The notes: a model not told the origin generated them from the letters alone. Numbered from the stretch's first letter, positions 34,830 to 47,579 are shown. The stretch is DNA of 64,000 bases from Lithospermum erythrorhizon (GCA_019722365.1 JADFUC010002158.1:62001-126000); one strand, 5' to 3'. Made by a program: numbers and translations.

Positions 34830-35519
34830 AGACTATATTTGTAATTTACCTCGCCTCAGTCGGCCGCCTCGAGGTTAAGGTCATCAACAACTGGCATAAA
34901 TGTGAAAGTCACCGACCGATTGACGACAACATAAAAGACCTTTATTTGACATTAATAATACAATACTTTTTGTCCATCGTGTGAACTAACAACACATCAC
35001 ACAAAAAAGGAATACCAACAAAACATACATCATCAAGTCAATAATACAAATCCATATAATACAATAATACACCTCCACAATACAACATATTAGTAGTACG
35101 GTCACTCACGACCCCTCAATATATACAAGTCCGAAAGTTCGAAAACATAACAAGAGGAAAATAATCACGGTGATCTTACGCTACTATCGCCACCTATGAT
35201 CTTAATCCACGCCCGATTTACCTCCTCAAAAACTCCTCGGGGCATCAACCCCTAGAAACTCAGTACGACATGCCCAACAGAATGGAGTCGCCTATAAAGC
35301 CGAAAGTGAATACAAATGCCACAAATTTTATCCAATCACATATAATCATACTATATATATATAACATATGCATATACATTTAACTGTGCTACAACGACCA
35401 ATCGCCCACAAATCACATAGAATCCTCTTATACGATATCACATAATACTATACACATGAGCTTATAACCATCAATAACGCATATTCATTTAAGGGAAACT
35501 GTCTCAACACACAAGATAA

Positions 35520-35657
35520 TCAAATGAGGAATCCACCTCCACAATCAATAAACAAATGAGGAATCCACCTCCACAACCAATAAACAAATGAGGAATCCAC
35601 CTCCACAAACAATAAACAAATGAGGAATCCACCTCCACAAATAACAAACAAATGAAC
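35520..35657. repeat. 33-bp tandem repeat, about four copies
   Basis: The unit CAAATGAGGAATCCACCTCCA plus ACAANCAATAAA repeats at 35523, 35555, 35587 and 35620 with very few differences. A diverged copy (CAAACGAGGAATCCACC) stands at 35964, beyond the Cassandra LTR. Confidence 0.85.
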
Positions 35658-35658
35658 T

Positions 35659-35939
35659 CGTAACCGGCCCCGCACGGCCTACGTTATTGGGATTCGATTT
35701 CGACAGCCACAAAACCACCACGTCTTTCCAAAGACGCTTTGTCCTCACTCACGTTCACCGAAACTTCCTCAGCTGGGTCACCCATCCTGTAATTACCCCG
35801 TGCCAAAGACGCTAACACTCAGAGTTTCGTGGAGATGAGAGCTTCCTAAAAAGAAGATCCATCTTTGATGGTACGAGTAGTACTAATCAAATCATATCAA
35901 ACATATCACACACACAATATTTCATGATCGGGTATTACA
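35659..35939 (-). mobile_element. Solo LTR of a Cassandra TRIM
   Basis: On the minus strand it starts TGTAATACCCGATC and contains CGTACCATCAAAGATGG, GAAACTCTGAGTGTTAGCG and GGTAATTACAGGATGGGTGACC (split as GGTAATTACAGG and ATGGGTGACC). These correspond to the 5S rRNA-derived portion of Cassandra LTRs (CATACCA, AACTCCG..GTTAAGCG, and the C box AGGATGGGTGACC). The 281-bp length and start agree with the LTRs of the complete copy at 48904-49620. No second LTR is nearby, so this is the product of LTR-LTR recombination or a truncated insertion. Confidence 0.75.
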
Positions 35940-37806
35940 AATCCAATTTCCACAAATAACAAACAAACGAGGAATCCACCCTCAACAATCATACGAGGTC
36001 TCCACCTCCATCCTCCCGACCGAGGCTACCCCCCTCATGCGTATATTATCACACCAAACCTCCCGAATCCACCTGGCTACCCACTCAATATGCATACCAC
36101 ACCAAACCTCCCTGTCGGGGTCACCACCGCTCCACATATATATACCAAAGCAATCAAAATAAAACCTCATTACTGCATTACACACACACAACACACAGCC
36201 ACACGCAGCACAAGTACACGCAACACACGTGGTATAACCACAATGACCACCACAATCTCTTAACATGAATCATAATCCCAATTATCTCATAATATGAATC
36301 ATAATACAACTATTCATAACATTAATCTTAATAACACAATACACATGTCAAATAGTCCCATTTATTTAAACACATAAAATATATAAACATAATATATATG
36401 AAGGGTTTCCATCGTGAGATTTGTACTCACCTCGAGCCAAAAGCAATAATGATAACTCTAGGTAGTCCACGTGTTAGGTCCGGCTCAACTCCTATTCAAA
36501 GAAATTATACATTATAACACATTCCGTAGAATAACCTCTCTTAACATCTATTAAACCCCGAGTATTATACCACATCTCACAATTCAAAATAACTTTTAGT
36601 AATCATCCTATCCCCGAAATTAGTATACACTTCTAAAATTCCAACTTAACTACATTCTAATTACCAACTTCATCAATCCCAATATTCGGTCATCACTTTA
36701 TTACCCCAACCATAACACTTTAATCACATTCTAATCAATCCAACAATCGATTTCCTCAAACTAATTCACCCATCATTAACAACCTTTATTTCAAATCCAA
36801 ATACTACTCAACTTACCCCAAATCAAATCCAACATAATCTCTTATAAACTACTCTTCTTTAAGATCACAACTCATACTCCAAAATAACTATATATTAAAC
36901 TCCAAATAACACACTTTAAATTTCTACATTTTCCTCAAAAGTCAACATAACATATTCAAATACCTCAAACTCAAAATCGATCATTATCACTTCTTTATCA
37001 CATATCCAAACTTTGGGATGACAACTCTATACCATTTTAAAGAGTCAAAACTCAAGTCAACCAAAGTCAAACTAAAAGTCAACATATCAAATTCATGAAA
37101 ATACCCAAAAAGATTTCAACTTTAACTTCAAAACAACTACATATGAAAGACTACATAACATATTTCAAAGTTTAATATCCAATCAAAAGTCAACTAAAAG
37201 TCAACCTCTCTTCTAAACTCAGTTAAATACTCAAAAAAATTGATCTTTCTTACCTAGATACGAATACTTGTGACGTATTTAGGGAAAGAACTAATAACTT
37301 TTGTCCTTGAGTTTAAGCAACAATCACGAGAGAAATGGAAGAAAATTTCTATGGGGAAGTGGGAATTTCGCCTCACGTGAAGAAAAAAAGGAACGGGTTT
37401 TCATGCTTTTGATGACGTAATAAACATGATAAGTGACGATAGGGATATTTAAAGCTGTGGCCCTTAATTTAGCCTTCCTTGCCATAATCACTCTTCATTA
37501 TTTGTTGTCAGGTTCTTTCTATAATACCACACGGCGTAATATTTCATGGTATTAATTTTATGCATTGTAATCCTAACATAAGATTGTAGTCTCGTATTCT
37601 GATGTTTACATGTAAATGTCATGAAATGTTTCTACACAGTTTTATTTTATTATTGTAGGTTTTCATACAAACTCTAATGATGTTTCCTACTCTGAGTAAT
37701 TCTAAGAGTCCAGCCGACAACTACGAAGTATTTCAATTTTTATTCAACTTTACGCCCCATTCCGTGGTTTTCAGTATTTATTTGTCAGTAATGCTCTAAA
37801 AATGTT

Positions 37807-38391
37807 ATGGATCCGACGACTATATTCATTACGCCTATATGGGAATGTAGTGCTAGCGTGATAAATTTAAAAAAGAACGGTATTGGGCGCGAAGTTCAAG
37901 TCATAAAGAAAGCATCTACAAGACCGACAGAGCTAATACGACTTCAAATGGATCGGGATAAGCGGGTTATGTTATTATGTAGCTGGGACGGACGCTCACA
38001 ACCATGATTTCGCTTGATGTGATAAAGTTCGCCAATGGAGTATATAGACGTATTTATACCGAGCATAAGGCTATGATCATGTCCATGGAAACATGGAATA
38101 TCGCCGAGATCCACATTCGACAAGTATGGACACCTATGGTAGTGTATGGCGATATGGGTTTTACTCGAAAAGGCGATTTGTGGAATTGCTTACGGAGACG
38201 CTTTCCTGAGAGATGCGGTCGTTATGCATAAACGGTCATAGATCGTTGTCGCAAAGCCTGCTTTTTCTAATATTATCGAGATCGACGAGAAACGAAGTAT
38301 CAAGACTATTTTTTGGCTGACGTCAAGTATGATCTCTCCATCATTCAAATTTGGTGACTTTATTAGTTTTGATACTACTTATGTAGATAAA
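37807..38391 (+). pseudogene. FAR1/FHY3-type MULE transposase, N-terminal part
   Basis: The + strand frames carry the DNA-binding half. The candidate start is MDPTTIFITPIWE at 37807. The end of this part reads KTIFWLTSSMISP-SFKFGDFISFDTTY (38305-38383), matching the conserved FWAD..S..DY..FGD.V.FDTTY block at the beginning of the transposase domain of FAR1-related proteins and Jittery-type elements. The gene is cut at 38391 by an LTR-like repeat and continues at 41154. Family members include domesticated transcription factors of phytochrome A signalling and active MULE transposases. The damage and the transposon-rich setting favour a transposon copy. Confidence 0.75.
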
Positions 38392-41153
38392 TGATACTTT
38401 GACTATTGTGTAATTCCAATACCAATGCAGTTTTTTATTTTGTGGTATTAGATTTCTTTTGACACAATACCACCGTAGTCTATATATCAAGGCTGAAAAT
38501 GAATAACTCCGTAATAACTCAAGCATTAAAAAAAAAAAAAAAAATTTAAATTTTTCGGTCGGCGTGGACCCTGAATAGTATAACACTTTTTCTATTTATT
38601 TATATTATTTCGTGAAAACTTTTGAGCCGAATTTCATTTATAATTTAGCAGCGTTGCCACATGGAAGAATTTTATTCAAATCGGGTTCAGGAGATTTAAG
38701 TACGATAAAAATGGAGAATTAAATCGAAACCGAACGACTCGAAAGTTTTTTAAAATATCTATTCATACATATCCTCCACATCATCACATCACAAATCTCA
38801 TTCTTTCTTTTCTCTTGATACGGTAATTCTACAGCAAAAACAAGATTTTTCTTCCATTTCTTCACTTTATCAAAGATATAAACATCCTCAAGCTTTGGCC
38901 ACAAGACTTTCTATCAGCCTTTCCTGGGTTTAATTTGAGGTAAGAAATTGAGTTTTTATGGATTTTTCTTGGTTGACTTTTTGCTGACTTTTTTTCCATA
39001 ATTGAATTTTATGATAAATCTTGAAGTTGGTTAAGGGTTCTATGATTTATATATGGCTTTCTAATCTTTTGATTTAGAGCTCAAGCTGAGGACGTTATGG
39101 TTTGTTGACTTTTTGGGGGTTTCAAATGACTTTTATGTGATATTTTTTATAAAACTTTAAAATGCGTAGGGAGGATACATCGGGACCTTATTAGTTGTTA
39201 CGACGTTAAATCACATTTAAAATTTATTAAAGGCAAGTATACAAAAGTGAAATTCCAAGTTGAGTTATAATTCGATATTTCGAGCATAGATTGTTAATTA
39301 TGGACTTGATGATTAATTAGAATGAGTTATAAGTTGATTTGCAGAAATGGTAAAGTGATAAGATGGAATTTAGCGGGGATCGAATGGGTCAAGGTCTGGT
39401 TTCGATTATAATTCGAAGGCTTATCCGTCTATCTGCAAATAGTTCCCCAAGAATGGGTTATGTATCCTCTAGAACGCCGGTATAGTAATAGGTTTTGACT
39501 ATACTTTCGCATTGCTAGGCTATTGATCGCAGTGCGCTACTCATTGTCTTTCACGGCGGTTTCTAGATACAGGAAAGCAAGACTATCTCACGGGCAAGTT
39601 ACTTTACGTACTTACCTTGATTTGTGATATACATGTTATTATGATATGATTACGCTGGTAACGATGCTGCAGATGTTATCAGAAAGATTACGAGAATGAT
39701 ATACATGTAATTGTCAGGTTACATTGTGTTTCTGCGGGTCAAGATTGTCGTGGAGGTAAAGAATACTGAACTCCAACCTATATCAATTATGTGGGCCTTG
39801 TCAGGCACTATTATATTAGCGCGTGGCCTCGCTTTCAAGACTTTCGAGCATGCTTCTGCATTCCTTGCCGGGCGATTGTGATTGATTGATTGTGGATGTT
39901 TTAGTCACAATAGAATAATACCGTCAGGGAGTAGCAGTTGTCAAGTTATGCACGAGTTCAAGGGGGCCTTGAATATCGTGTGACCCTATAGTCGGGATTA
40001 CTAGTGATTAGGCGACTCTCCTTCTCAAGCAGATACGCGACGCTATTGGCCTCTATACTACTAGAGATAAATGGTATGCTTCTGGCCTTATACTTCGGGT
40101 ATAAGAAATGGTGATGACTGCTTTTGATCGCTTTTGCCGCAACATTGCCGGTGTGGCCCTATACTACGTATAGCGCTGTGTTTGGCCTTATACTGCATAA
40201 GAAGCTGCATGAGTCTTTTGATCACTTCTGCCGCTAAGGTATTGTTGATGTGGGCCTCATACTACTAAGATAAGCAAGGCCTTTATACTTTGTGTATAAG
40301 CGCGCGCTTTATACTTCTTGTGTATAAGCGTGCCTTATACTTTGTGTATAAGTGCGGTTTTGGCCTTATACTCATGGTATAAGGCGCGATTGCCGATTGT
40401 CTATTCCGTATATGCCATTGCAGAGGTATACTGTGACAGACAGTGAGGTTTTGATGACTCAGAGTTTTAGCTTGCCGAGTCTATTGATTTCTTTCTCTCA
40501 AATTGTGCCGAACCTTCTATTATATCCTCATGTATTATGCTTCGAGATTTCATGAATTATGTCAGATTTAATTTTTTAGCAGTCCCGATATAAGCACATT
40601 ATTCATATTTGACTATTTAAATTCTCGACTATCTCTGCCTGCATGGCAAGTTCACCCCTGTTAAGTTTCACTAAGCTTCTCATGTGCTTACACCCCTTTT
40701 CAAGGCATTTTCACGAGCTACAGTTGACAGTGGCTAACAGCCAAGCAGGCCGCTGAGAAATGTTGCCCGAGTGGCTAAAGCGGCACAAGGCCGAGATCCT
40801 CACAAAATTACTTTGGATGCTGTCAACCGGCCATTATTGTATTCCCTTTTGAAATCTTAGCCTCATTTGCAGTCATTTTGTATTTAGGATACAAGACGTA
40901 TCATCTCTGTCAGAGTCTTCTTTGCCGGCATTACTTTTATTTTGGGGTTAAGGCCAGGTATATATTTGGGCGGGCTGTCAGTTCTATATCACCGACGGAT
41001 TATAAATTTTTAAACTGCTGATTTGGGAAACTTAATCGTGATCATATTTTGGATGAAACGAATTGTATTTTAAATCGAGTCGTCCATCGCTCCGTGACTC
41101 GTGTTCGATTTTAATGACTCTCACCTGTATGCCGACCTGGGCGGTCAGTTACA
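38392..41153 (+). repeat. Long LTR-like dispersed repeat, copy 3, inserted in the FAR1-type gene
   Basis: The repeat separates FDTTYVDK from the continuation of the transposase. It may begin TGATAC and end GTTACA, with ATAAA (38387-38391) and ATAAC (41153-41157) as an imperfect duplication. It is collinear with copy 1 over more than 2 kb. Within it, many TATAC-TTNGTGTATAAG units (40080-40385) form a loose tandem array of the phrase GGCCTTATACT. It has no coding capacity and looks like a solo LTR of a large element. Confidence 0.6.
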
Positions 41154-42960
41154 TAACCTATCTTTTCCTTTGTGTAGGCATTTCGCTGGGATTCAACCAC
41201 CACAAGTGCATGATCGCTTGGTGCCGCACTTATGTACTAGCGAGACTACAATCATTTAAATGGCCTTTGAAAGATTTTTGAAATGCATGAATTCAAAACT
41301 CCCAAAGATCATTATCATGACGGATCAAGCTCCCGTAATTACGCTGCTATTCGAATATTTTCCGGTGTATTTCATACTTGTGTTCTTGGCACATTGATCA
41401 AAATTCCGCAGTCGTCAGGGTTCTTTACCGACTTTTACTTTTCTTGATTTTCTAAATCAATTAATTAGATATGTCGATTCGAATCAAATTTGATTTCTCG
41501 GATGACAATAATGCTCAATACTTGTTTTGGATGAAGCCACAACCTTCTATCATACTTCGCTTTCCTTCATATACAATCCCGTAAGCAATACCTCTCGCAT
41601 AAAGTGATGCATTCACCGCAGGCAAAACAACAACTCAGTTGAGCGAGAAACTTAATGCATTTGCCCTTCATTACCTTAAAACGTCTATGCATGTGTCCAA
41701 CTGCCGCGCAACTTTCAGCACTTCGATGATCTTCAGGAATGAGCACAATAGGACTTCCATATCCGTAACACAATTCCTCGCAAACAACTTCCCACCCGTA
41801 CTTTATGAACTATGACGCTCGCTCTTCACTCCTCGATGTGTTCAAGTTGATACAACATGAGTAATGTAAATCGGATGACTTAAGTACCATGGCATGCAGT
41901 TTTGATGTCTTTTCGATATTTCTTCAACACGTGATTTATCTTATTCTCTTTATGTTATTTATCGCATTATTTTTCGGTGGAACAACCTCGTGAGACATTT
42001 TGACAGGAGTCATATCAAACAAGCTTCTAGTTATGAGGTATGATAATTCGTTTTTAGCTATACTAATACCCAAGTGACCATTCAAGATTCAGATTTTTAT
42101 GAGATTCACCGTATTTATTGTGTCAATCGTGAAACTATGGATTTTTTAGCTGCTAATGCAAATTGATTCTTGTCTGGGCTGGGAAAACAAAAATGGTATT
42201 GAGAGGACTTTAGTCGAGGAAGAAATAGTTCACCCATATGAGGTCTTATATCAAATGTTTCTGCCATTTTTTAATCACTATTGACGCTACATGAAAGCAT
42301 GTTTTTTTAAGGGCGATGGAGGTATATGGTGCATTTGGCAACAATGAGTTTTGCAGGACTGTTCCAAATGAGTTTATTATAGGTCGATGGACATGTAGTT
42401 TTGCGAAACCTTGTTTACAAATACCGTATGTCGCAAACGAAGTCGTTCTTCACACATGGTCGCCTATATTACCTCGCTAACAAAGACTCAAGTAATCTTT
42501 GGCACACATTTATGCTATTATTAAGAAGCCTATTCGAGTTCATGCTATCGTACGAAGGTTAATTTTATTTCCCATCTATACTATTTCGTCTACAATCCTA
42601 CTCAATGGTCGTATGGTATTACTTATAAACCACACACGCTCTACCATCTGCGCGGTATTATCTGCCCTATGGATAATATCAAGTATGTTATAAATGAGAG
42701 CGCCGCGGTTAACACCCTTCATTCCTTTTAAAAAGGCAATGGGATAAGATTATGCGTAATTGTAGTTTGTTGTTGCACCATCGCGGCCGAGTGCTCGGGC
42801 CCGCTTCTCGTACTAAGGAAATATCTATAGTAATTTTATAAACTCTTTTTCTTAACTTGATATTTTTTTGTTGTGTTTTGTATGTTTTTCTCTAGACGGA
42901 GAGGAAGAGTATGACTTGTCTTTGAAGTTCAAGAAGCGGGCACGTACGGACGAGGAGTGA
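41154..42960 (+). pseudogene. FAR1/FHY3-type MULE transposase, C-terminal part
   Basis: The reading resumes with LCVGISLGFNHHK (41171-41210). It goes on, with frame changes, through SFKWPLKDF, PKIIMTDQAPVI (about 41310-41345, the D of the second catalytic block) and GVFHTCVLGTLIK / CSWHIDQN, the C-x2-H block of MULE transposases. Later blocks, EIHRIYCVNRETMDFL (about 42095) and AAVNTLHSF (about 42705), follow, and DGEEEYDLSLKFKKRARTDEE and TGA at 42958-42960 form a highly charged C-terminus after a probable intron (about 42830-42893). No intact frame remains. The STQRSES-type motif of the family was not located. Confidence 0.65.
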
Positions 42961-43124
42961 GCAAAATCGTATTGACGCCCAACTCGAGATCAGCATTCAA
43001 GTAGTAAACAACAACTTAAGCGCAATATGGCTCAGAACATAAAGATTCTACTCAACATGATAATTAATTCATCATTTTATGTTTTTTTTTGTTTTGTTTT
43101 TAATTCGATGTTGTCATACGTAGT

Positions 43125-43840
43125 TAATGCCCATGCAATACCACTATACGGCGATTTTAAGGCCAATTTTATTTTAAAATTACTTCGATTTCAGACTATT
43201 TCACGCCTTAGTGCGTATATTAAAATCATTGTGATCTTTTAAGGCCAGATTATGTATACTTTCTTATCTCGACATTATTAATATTTACTCTTTGCTACGA
43301 GGCTTTTTTATTTTTAAGGATTATTATATATAATGTCTAAAAACTACAATTCATTTCTAACAAAAACAATTCATTCATCTAATCTATTTTTTTCACTATA
43401 TACTATTTTTTCTTTAAAATATTCCGCTTTTATCATATTAAGGATTTTTAGAATGCTCAATTTTTATTCTTTTTAAAATTACTTGTTTTGTACTATTCTT
43501 TATTCTATGTCCTAATAGGGTATATTAAAATCATGGTGATCTTTTTATAACAGACAGGTATTTCTTATCTCGACATTATTATTTAATTTTCTCTAAGTAG
43601 TTATATTTTTATTTGCCTTTTAACGGTTTATACCGAAGCATAGTGCAGTATTAATACATAAGTTAACAAATCTATATATACCTCCCGCCGATTCCAAATC
43701 AACCAAAAAATAATATCATATCATAAAGAAAATGTATCTAAAAACCATGTCTAACAACTACAATTCATTTCTAACAACTACAATTCATTCATCTAATCTA
43801 TTTTTTCACTCGAGCTCTTTTGTTCAGAAAATATTCCATT
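43125..43840. repeat. Diverged tandem duplication (about 360-bp unit)
   Basis: Blocks GTATATTAAAATCAT-GTGATCTTTT, TTCTTATCTCGACATTATT, ACTACAATTCATTTCTAAC and ATTCATTCATCTAATCTATTTTTT occur in the same order at 43216-43405 and 43518-43810. Confidence 0.75.
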
Positions 43841-43849
43841 TCTTCCACA

Positions 43850-45900
43850 TGTGCCTCATGATGTTCCTTGCCATTCTCGATATATGACTCGAATCAGATT
43901 TCCGACTTAATCAATTAACAGACTACGACTCAAGCCACGCGAATTCATGTGTCTTTTTTGTACCTTGCGCTGTTGGTTTTGTATTTGGACCAATCCAACA
44001 ATGAAACCATTTCGTAAGCAACCATACCATTCTTCCATATCCTTTCATAACAAAAAGCCTCAAAATCGGTAAGGTTATCATGTTGTCATGCAATTCTTGG
44101 CGATTTAATTAAGTGAATTGATCCCAAGAATATGGATATGCATTTCACTCGCGATATTTTCCCTGGCTAATGAAACATATTATTTCCGCTACCACCGCTC
44201 GGCGATGGTGTAATCATTCGCATTCCATTCGAGGTCTCAAGGTAACTACTTAGAAAGTTGTCAAGTATTTGTACTTTTATCTTCTAAGTTTATCACAAAG
44301 GCATATGTTGCTTGGTGTTTATTATTGCAAGGATCAAGACTCGAAATGAAACACAAATGTGCCATTACATCTGTGAAAAATGCTAACTATAATTTGAACT
44401 TAGATATTTAAGGAAATACCTTCCTGACAACTAAACTGGGATTATTATGAACATATCGATACTATCAGATATACTTTATTACAGAATTAATTAACATATA
44501 AATATTGAACTTACATATTCCAAGCTCTCGATATCCATGTTTTTCCAATCCATGCATTTCCAAATAGCTCTACTGCTTGAAAATGGCATGTTTGGCTTCA
44601 CTATTCCGCCTCGCATCAGCCAATCCTCATATTTTCACCACGTAATTTTGCCGATTTGGTATTGTAATCCAAACTATTTTAATTTCAAATTACAATAATT
44701 CAATATCGATGTATTCATAGTAAATTTTCAAGAATAGTACTTGCTATATCATGCACAACCATTGTGTGTATTCTCTGATCTTCGCTGTTTGCCTCTGCTC
44801 TACGCCGTCTACGCTGAATTACACTGGACAACACCCATTGATCAATATAAGTCGCCCACATATCTTTTTCCCTGGGCTCCGCTTGGAATATTCCTCTCCA
44901 TCACACCTTATGCCGTGTATTCGCATTTCGATTTTGTGTTTTCCTATTACTATTAATAAACAAAAAATAAATATTTCTCGTGATTTAGTGTAATTTCACT
45001 ACTGTGAGCATACTATAGTGGTATTTCTGGGATGACAATGGATACCATGGTATTTAGAACACGGGTATTACAGACAGAATATTATACGGGCATTTAAATA
45101 TAATAATATTACATACCTAACACAAAAAAATGTGTCTTTACTTGTAAAGTTAATAAACTAAATAAATATTTTACATAACTAAAAAATGTGTCTTACTTAA
45201 AGTTTTATGATCCCGGTCATATGTCGCTACAATCTTTGTCGCTTTACCACTTCGCTCATAAATAGTCATTGAATGGACTCTCTTTAAACAATCTGTGATA
45301 TTAAATTCTCTCTCTTCGCTTGTCCTCGCACTGCCCCATCTCAAACCTCTTTGTATGGTTCCTCTCCCTCAGATAGATCAACTATCTCGTAAGGTGGCAA
45401 GGACGATTAAAAATGGCTTTGCATTACCCATGTAGGATAAAGTTCCAAGTATTAGAACAAAATATTTTTCATATTATTTCCTAATAATATCAAAGATTAA
45501 AGCTTACTCAGCTCCTAACAAAATTGGATGAAGTTCTACTAATTCTAGAAGCATCTCATCACTCAACTCTTCAAACTCTCAGATTTAGATTTCTTGCAAT
45601 AAAGGTAATCATTTTCAACTTCCATACATTTCCAATACAAAATGATTATACTTCATTGTTTAAGATTACAAATAAGGAGTTATTGTATTTACAAAATAGT
45701 AGTAAATAAATGATAATGCACTATAATTTTGCTCCTTTATCAAGCCAGAATGGTGACTTCACGAGTCACATCACGATCTATATCGCTCTTCCCAGTATCT
45801 TTATCTACTTGGATCTCATATTGGACAAATTACAAGGGTAAGTAATATCACGCTTTTAGGTATTCAGCATATTGTTAAAAATAATATGTGACACCATAGC
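43850..45900 (-). pseudogene. Unidentified minus-strand coding fragments
   Basis: GC-richer islands (about 43850-44310, 44510-44960, 45190-45450, 45740-45840) separated by AT-rich stretches look like decayed exons on the minus strand. One reads ELHDNMITLPILRLF, then in another frame ERIWKNGMVAYEMVSLLDW (about 44060-43980). I recognise no family. Position and orientation suggest they belong to the same minus-strand gene as the Ulp1-like fragment at about 50 kb. Confidence 0.3.
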
Positions 45901-46081
45901 ATCGGACTATCAAGATATTACGCATTTAAAGTTATACGATACCACATAATTCGAAACATATAATAGACACTGTACTATTACAACCCCCTAATGTTATTAT
46001 CAAGCGATCTAATACTAGTACATTACCTAATTCTATATTATTACAATAATTTCGAAATCTTAGTACCTATTACAATATTTA

Positions 46082-47569
46082 GGCTTTTTGGCACAAAGGC
46101 CCATGTACTATGGTTTTAGTGCTCATGCCCCCCTGCACTATTTTAAATTGCCCAAGACACCCCCGAACTTAATCCTATGTGCCCCTCAGATTTTTTAGTG
46201 TCTATACACACCCCCCTAATTCTATACCAATTTTCATTAGTGAAATGACTATATTACCTCCTTAAAATACATATTGAGTCACAAAGAAAATGACTATTTT
46301 GTCCCCAACATCAAAGTATGTGCCAAATAAACTATTTTGCCCTCCCTATTTTGTAAAGGTAGTAGTTAGCAGTCACAGGCAAATTATCGCTTCACCAAAA
46401 AATATCCAAACCCCTTTCTTCCTTAACACACCCCACCCCTCTACCCCCCACCCCCCACCCCTACCTCACGCCCCCACCCCTACCCACGTACTTCTCATCT
46501 CTACCTCCCCCATCCTCTCGATCTGCATTCACCCAAACCCAATCCCCACCACCGCTGCAGCGTATGTTTTCAAATTTAATGTAATTACAAGTCCGACTTT
46601 TATGAAATCCAATTCCACCAAATGTGGCTGCCCAAAGAACAAATACAAGAAGAACCATTGAAGCTATAACTCCACCAGCGTAAATATAAAGAGAATGTTT
46701 CATGTTGTCCAACCAAACAAATTGGAGAATAATAGTTTCAACAATCATGACAAAACTTCCTCGATTTCCAACGTTGAAACCATTAATCTCAAAGCTCATG
46801 TTTGGCAACAAATTATGCAAATTGTCACCTTCAAGAATCAAGAAACCAACCGCAAACTGCTAGTTCAAGATGCATAAGAATGGAAATTGTCACCCCGCCC
46901 TCGCGTAAACTTGCTTTGATTTTGCCAATTCACTAATTTAATGTAATTTAATTAGGTATGATTTTAATTTAATTAGATTTGATTTCTTGCAAATGGTTTG
47001 AACGACTCGGGAAATAATTGACAAGGGAGGGCATTTTTATCAGTGGTATGAGCGATGGTCAGCGGGCCAGATCAAAATCGACCGTGGTCATGCGGCAAAT
47101 TGTGGTTAGTTATGGTGACGGTGAAGCGGCGTAAAGGAGGGCAGTGGGTAAAGGGCGTATGGGCCCGGGTTAATATATTTTTTATTTTTGTTTTTTATTT
47201 TAATCAATATTTAAGTTTCTAAAAAGAGCCACATAATTATTAATATACATGAAATGATAATTTTGCCTTAATGAAACTTCCTAACTACTACACTTCGGCA
47301 AATAGGTGGGTAAAATAGTCATTTCACACCCTATACTTTAGTGTTGTGACAAACAGTCATTTTACCGTGACTCAATATGTATTTTAATTGTAATATAGTC
47401 ATTTCTCACTAATGAAAATTAAAAGCAGATGAGTCGCAAAGCAGATACACTAAAAAAGTACAGGCCTCGCCCGATTGTCTGTGTGCGCCCGTGACACTCA
47501 AAAATAGTACAGGGGCCACATGTATTACTCAAAAACCATAGTACAAGTGGGCCTTCTCGCCAACAAGCC
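46082..47569. mobile_element. Mutator-like element with 300-bp terminal inverted repeats (Pack-MULE candidate)
   Basis: The left end, GGCTTTTTGGCACAAAGGCCC, pairs with the complement of the right end, GGCTTGTTGGCGAGAAGGCCC. Pairing continues for about 300 bases through GTACTATGGTTTT, TTTTTTAGTGTNT, TTTTCATTAGTGA, AAAATACATATTGAGTCAC and GTAGTAGTTAG. The flanking 9-mers CAATATTTA (46073-46081) and TAATATTTA (47570-47578) differ at one base. A 9-bp duplication is the hallmark of Mutator-like elements. The core holds no transposase but does hold a fragment of a membrane-protein-like frame, so the element is non-autonomous and may carry host gene DNA. Confidence 0.82.
46560..46841 (-). pseudogene. 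Membrane-protein-like fragment inside the MULE
   Basis: The minus-strand frame 46841-46461 shows protein-like composition in its first 85 residues. It has a start like ILEGDNLHNLLPNMSFEING, a hydrophobic segment at about residues 29-45 (FVMIVETIILQFVWLD) and a second at 54-73 (GGVIASMVLLVFVLWAATFG). The rest (46461-46560) translates C-rich low-complexity DNA and is probably not coding. The source gene was not recognised. A captured exon of a small multi-pass membrane protein is the simplest reading. Confidence 0.45.
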
Positions 47570-47579
47570 TAATATTTAT

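Larger units (their letters stand above)
34830..37600 (-). repeat. Long LTR-like dispersed repeat, copy 2 (reverse)
   Basis: On the minus strand it shows the same kind of layout as copies 1 and 3: an AATACCA...TGTGGTATTA start (about 37560-37510), a GGTAAGAAA block (37257-37249) followed by several TTGACTTTTAGTTGACTTT words, then AT-rich DNA. Similarity is by layout and short words, weaker than between copies 1 and 3, so it may be a related family. A solo Cassandra LTR and a 33-bp tandem array interrupt it. Confidence 0.4.

Noticed and set aside
35530..35660. Regular repeats that might suggest a CRISPR array
   Set aside because: The units are directly adjacent with no spacers, and the DNA is eukaryotic. 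It is a plain tandem repeat.
36170..36245. CACACA-rich stretch as a regulatory site
   Set aside because: It is low-complexity sequence inside the LTR-like repeat, with no supporting context.
23700..41153. Copies 1 and 3 of the long LTR-like repeat as the two LTRs of one element
   Set aside because: The intervening DNA contains a host glucanase gene and unrelated elements, and copy 3 lies inside a transposase gene, so they are independent insertions.
41567..41773. Minus-strand frame of 68 codons inside the FAR1-type region
   Set aside because: It looks protein-like, but it lies opposite the expected transposase strand and matches no family that I recognise.
46461..46559. C-terminal part of the frame inside the MULE
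   Set aside because: It translates a C-rich simple-sequence stretch (CCCCACCCCTACC) and is unlikely to be protein coding.
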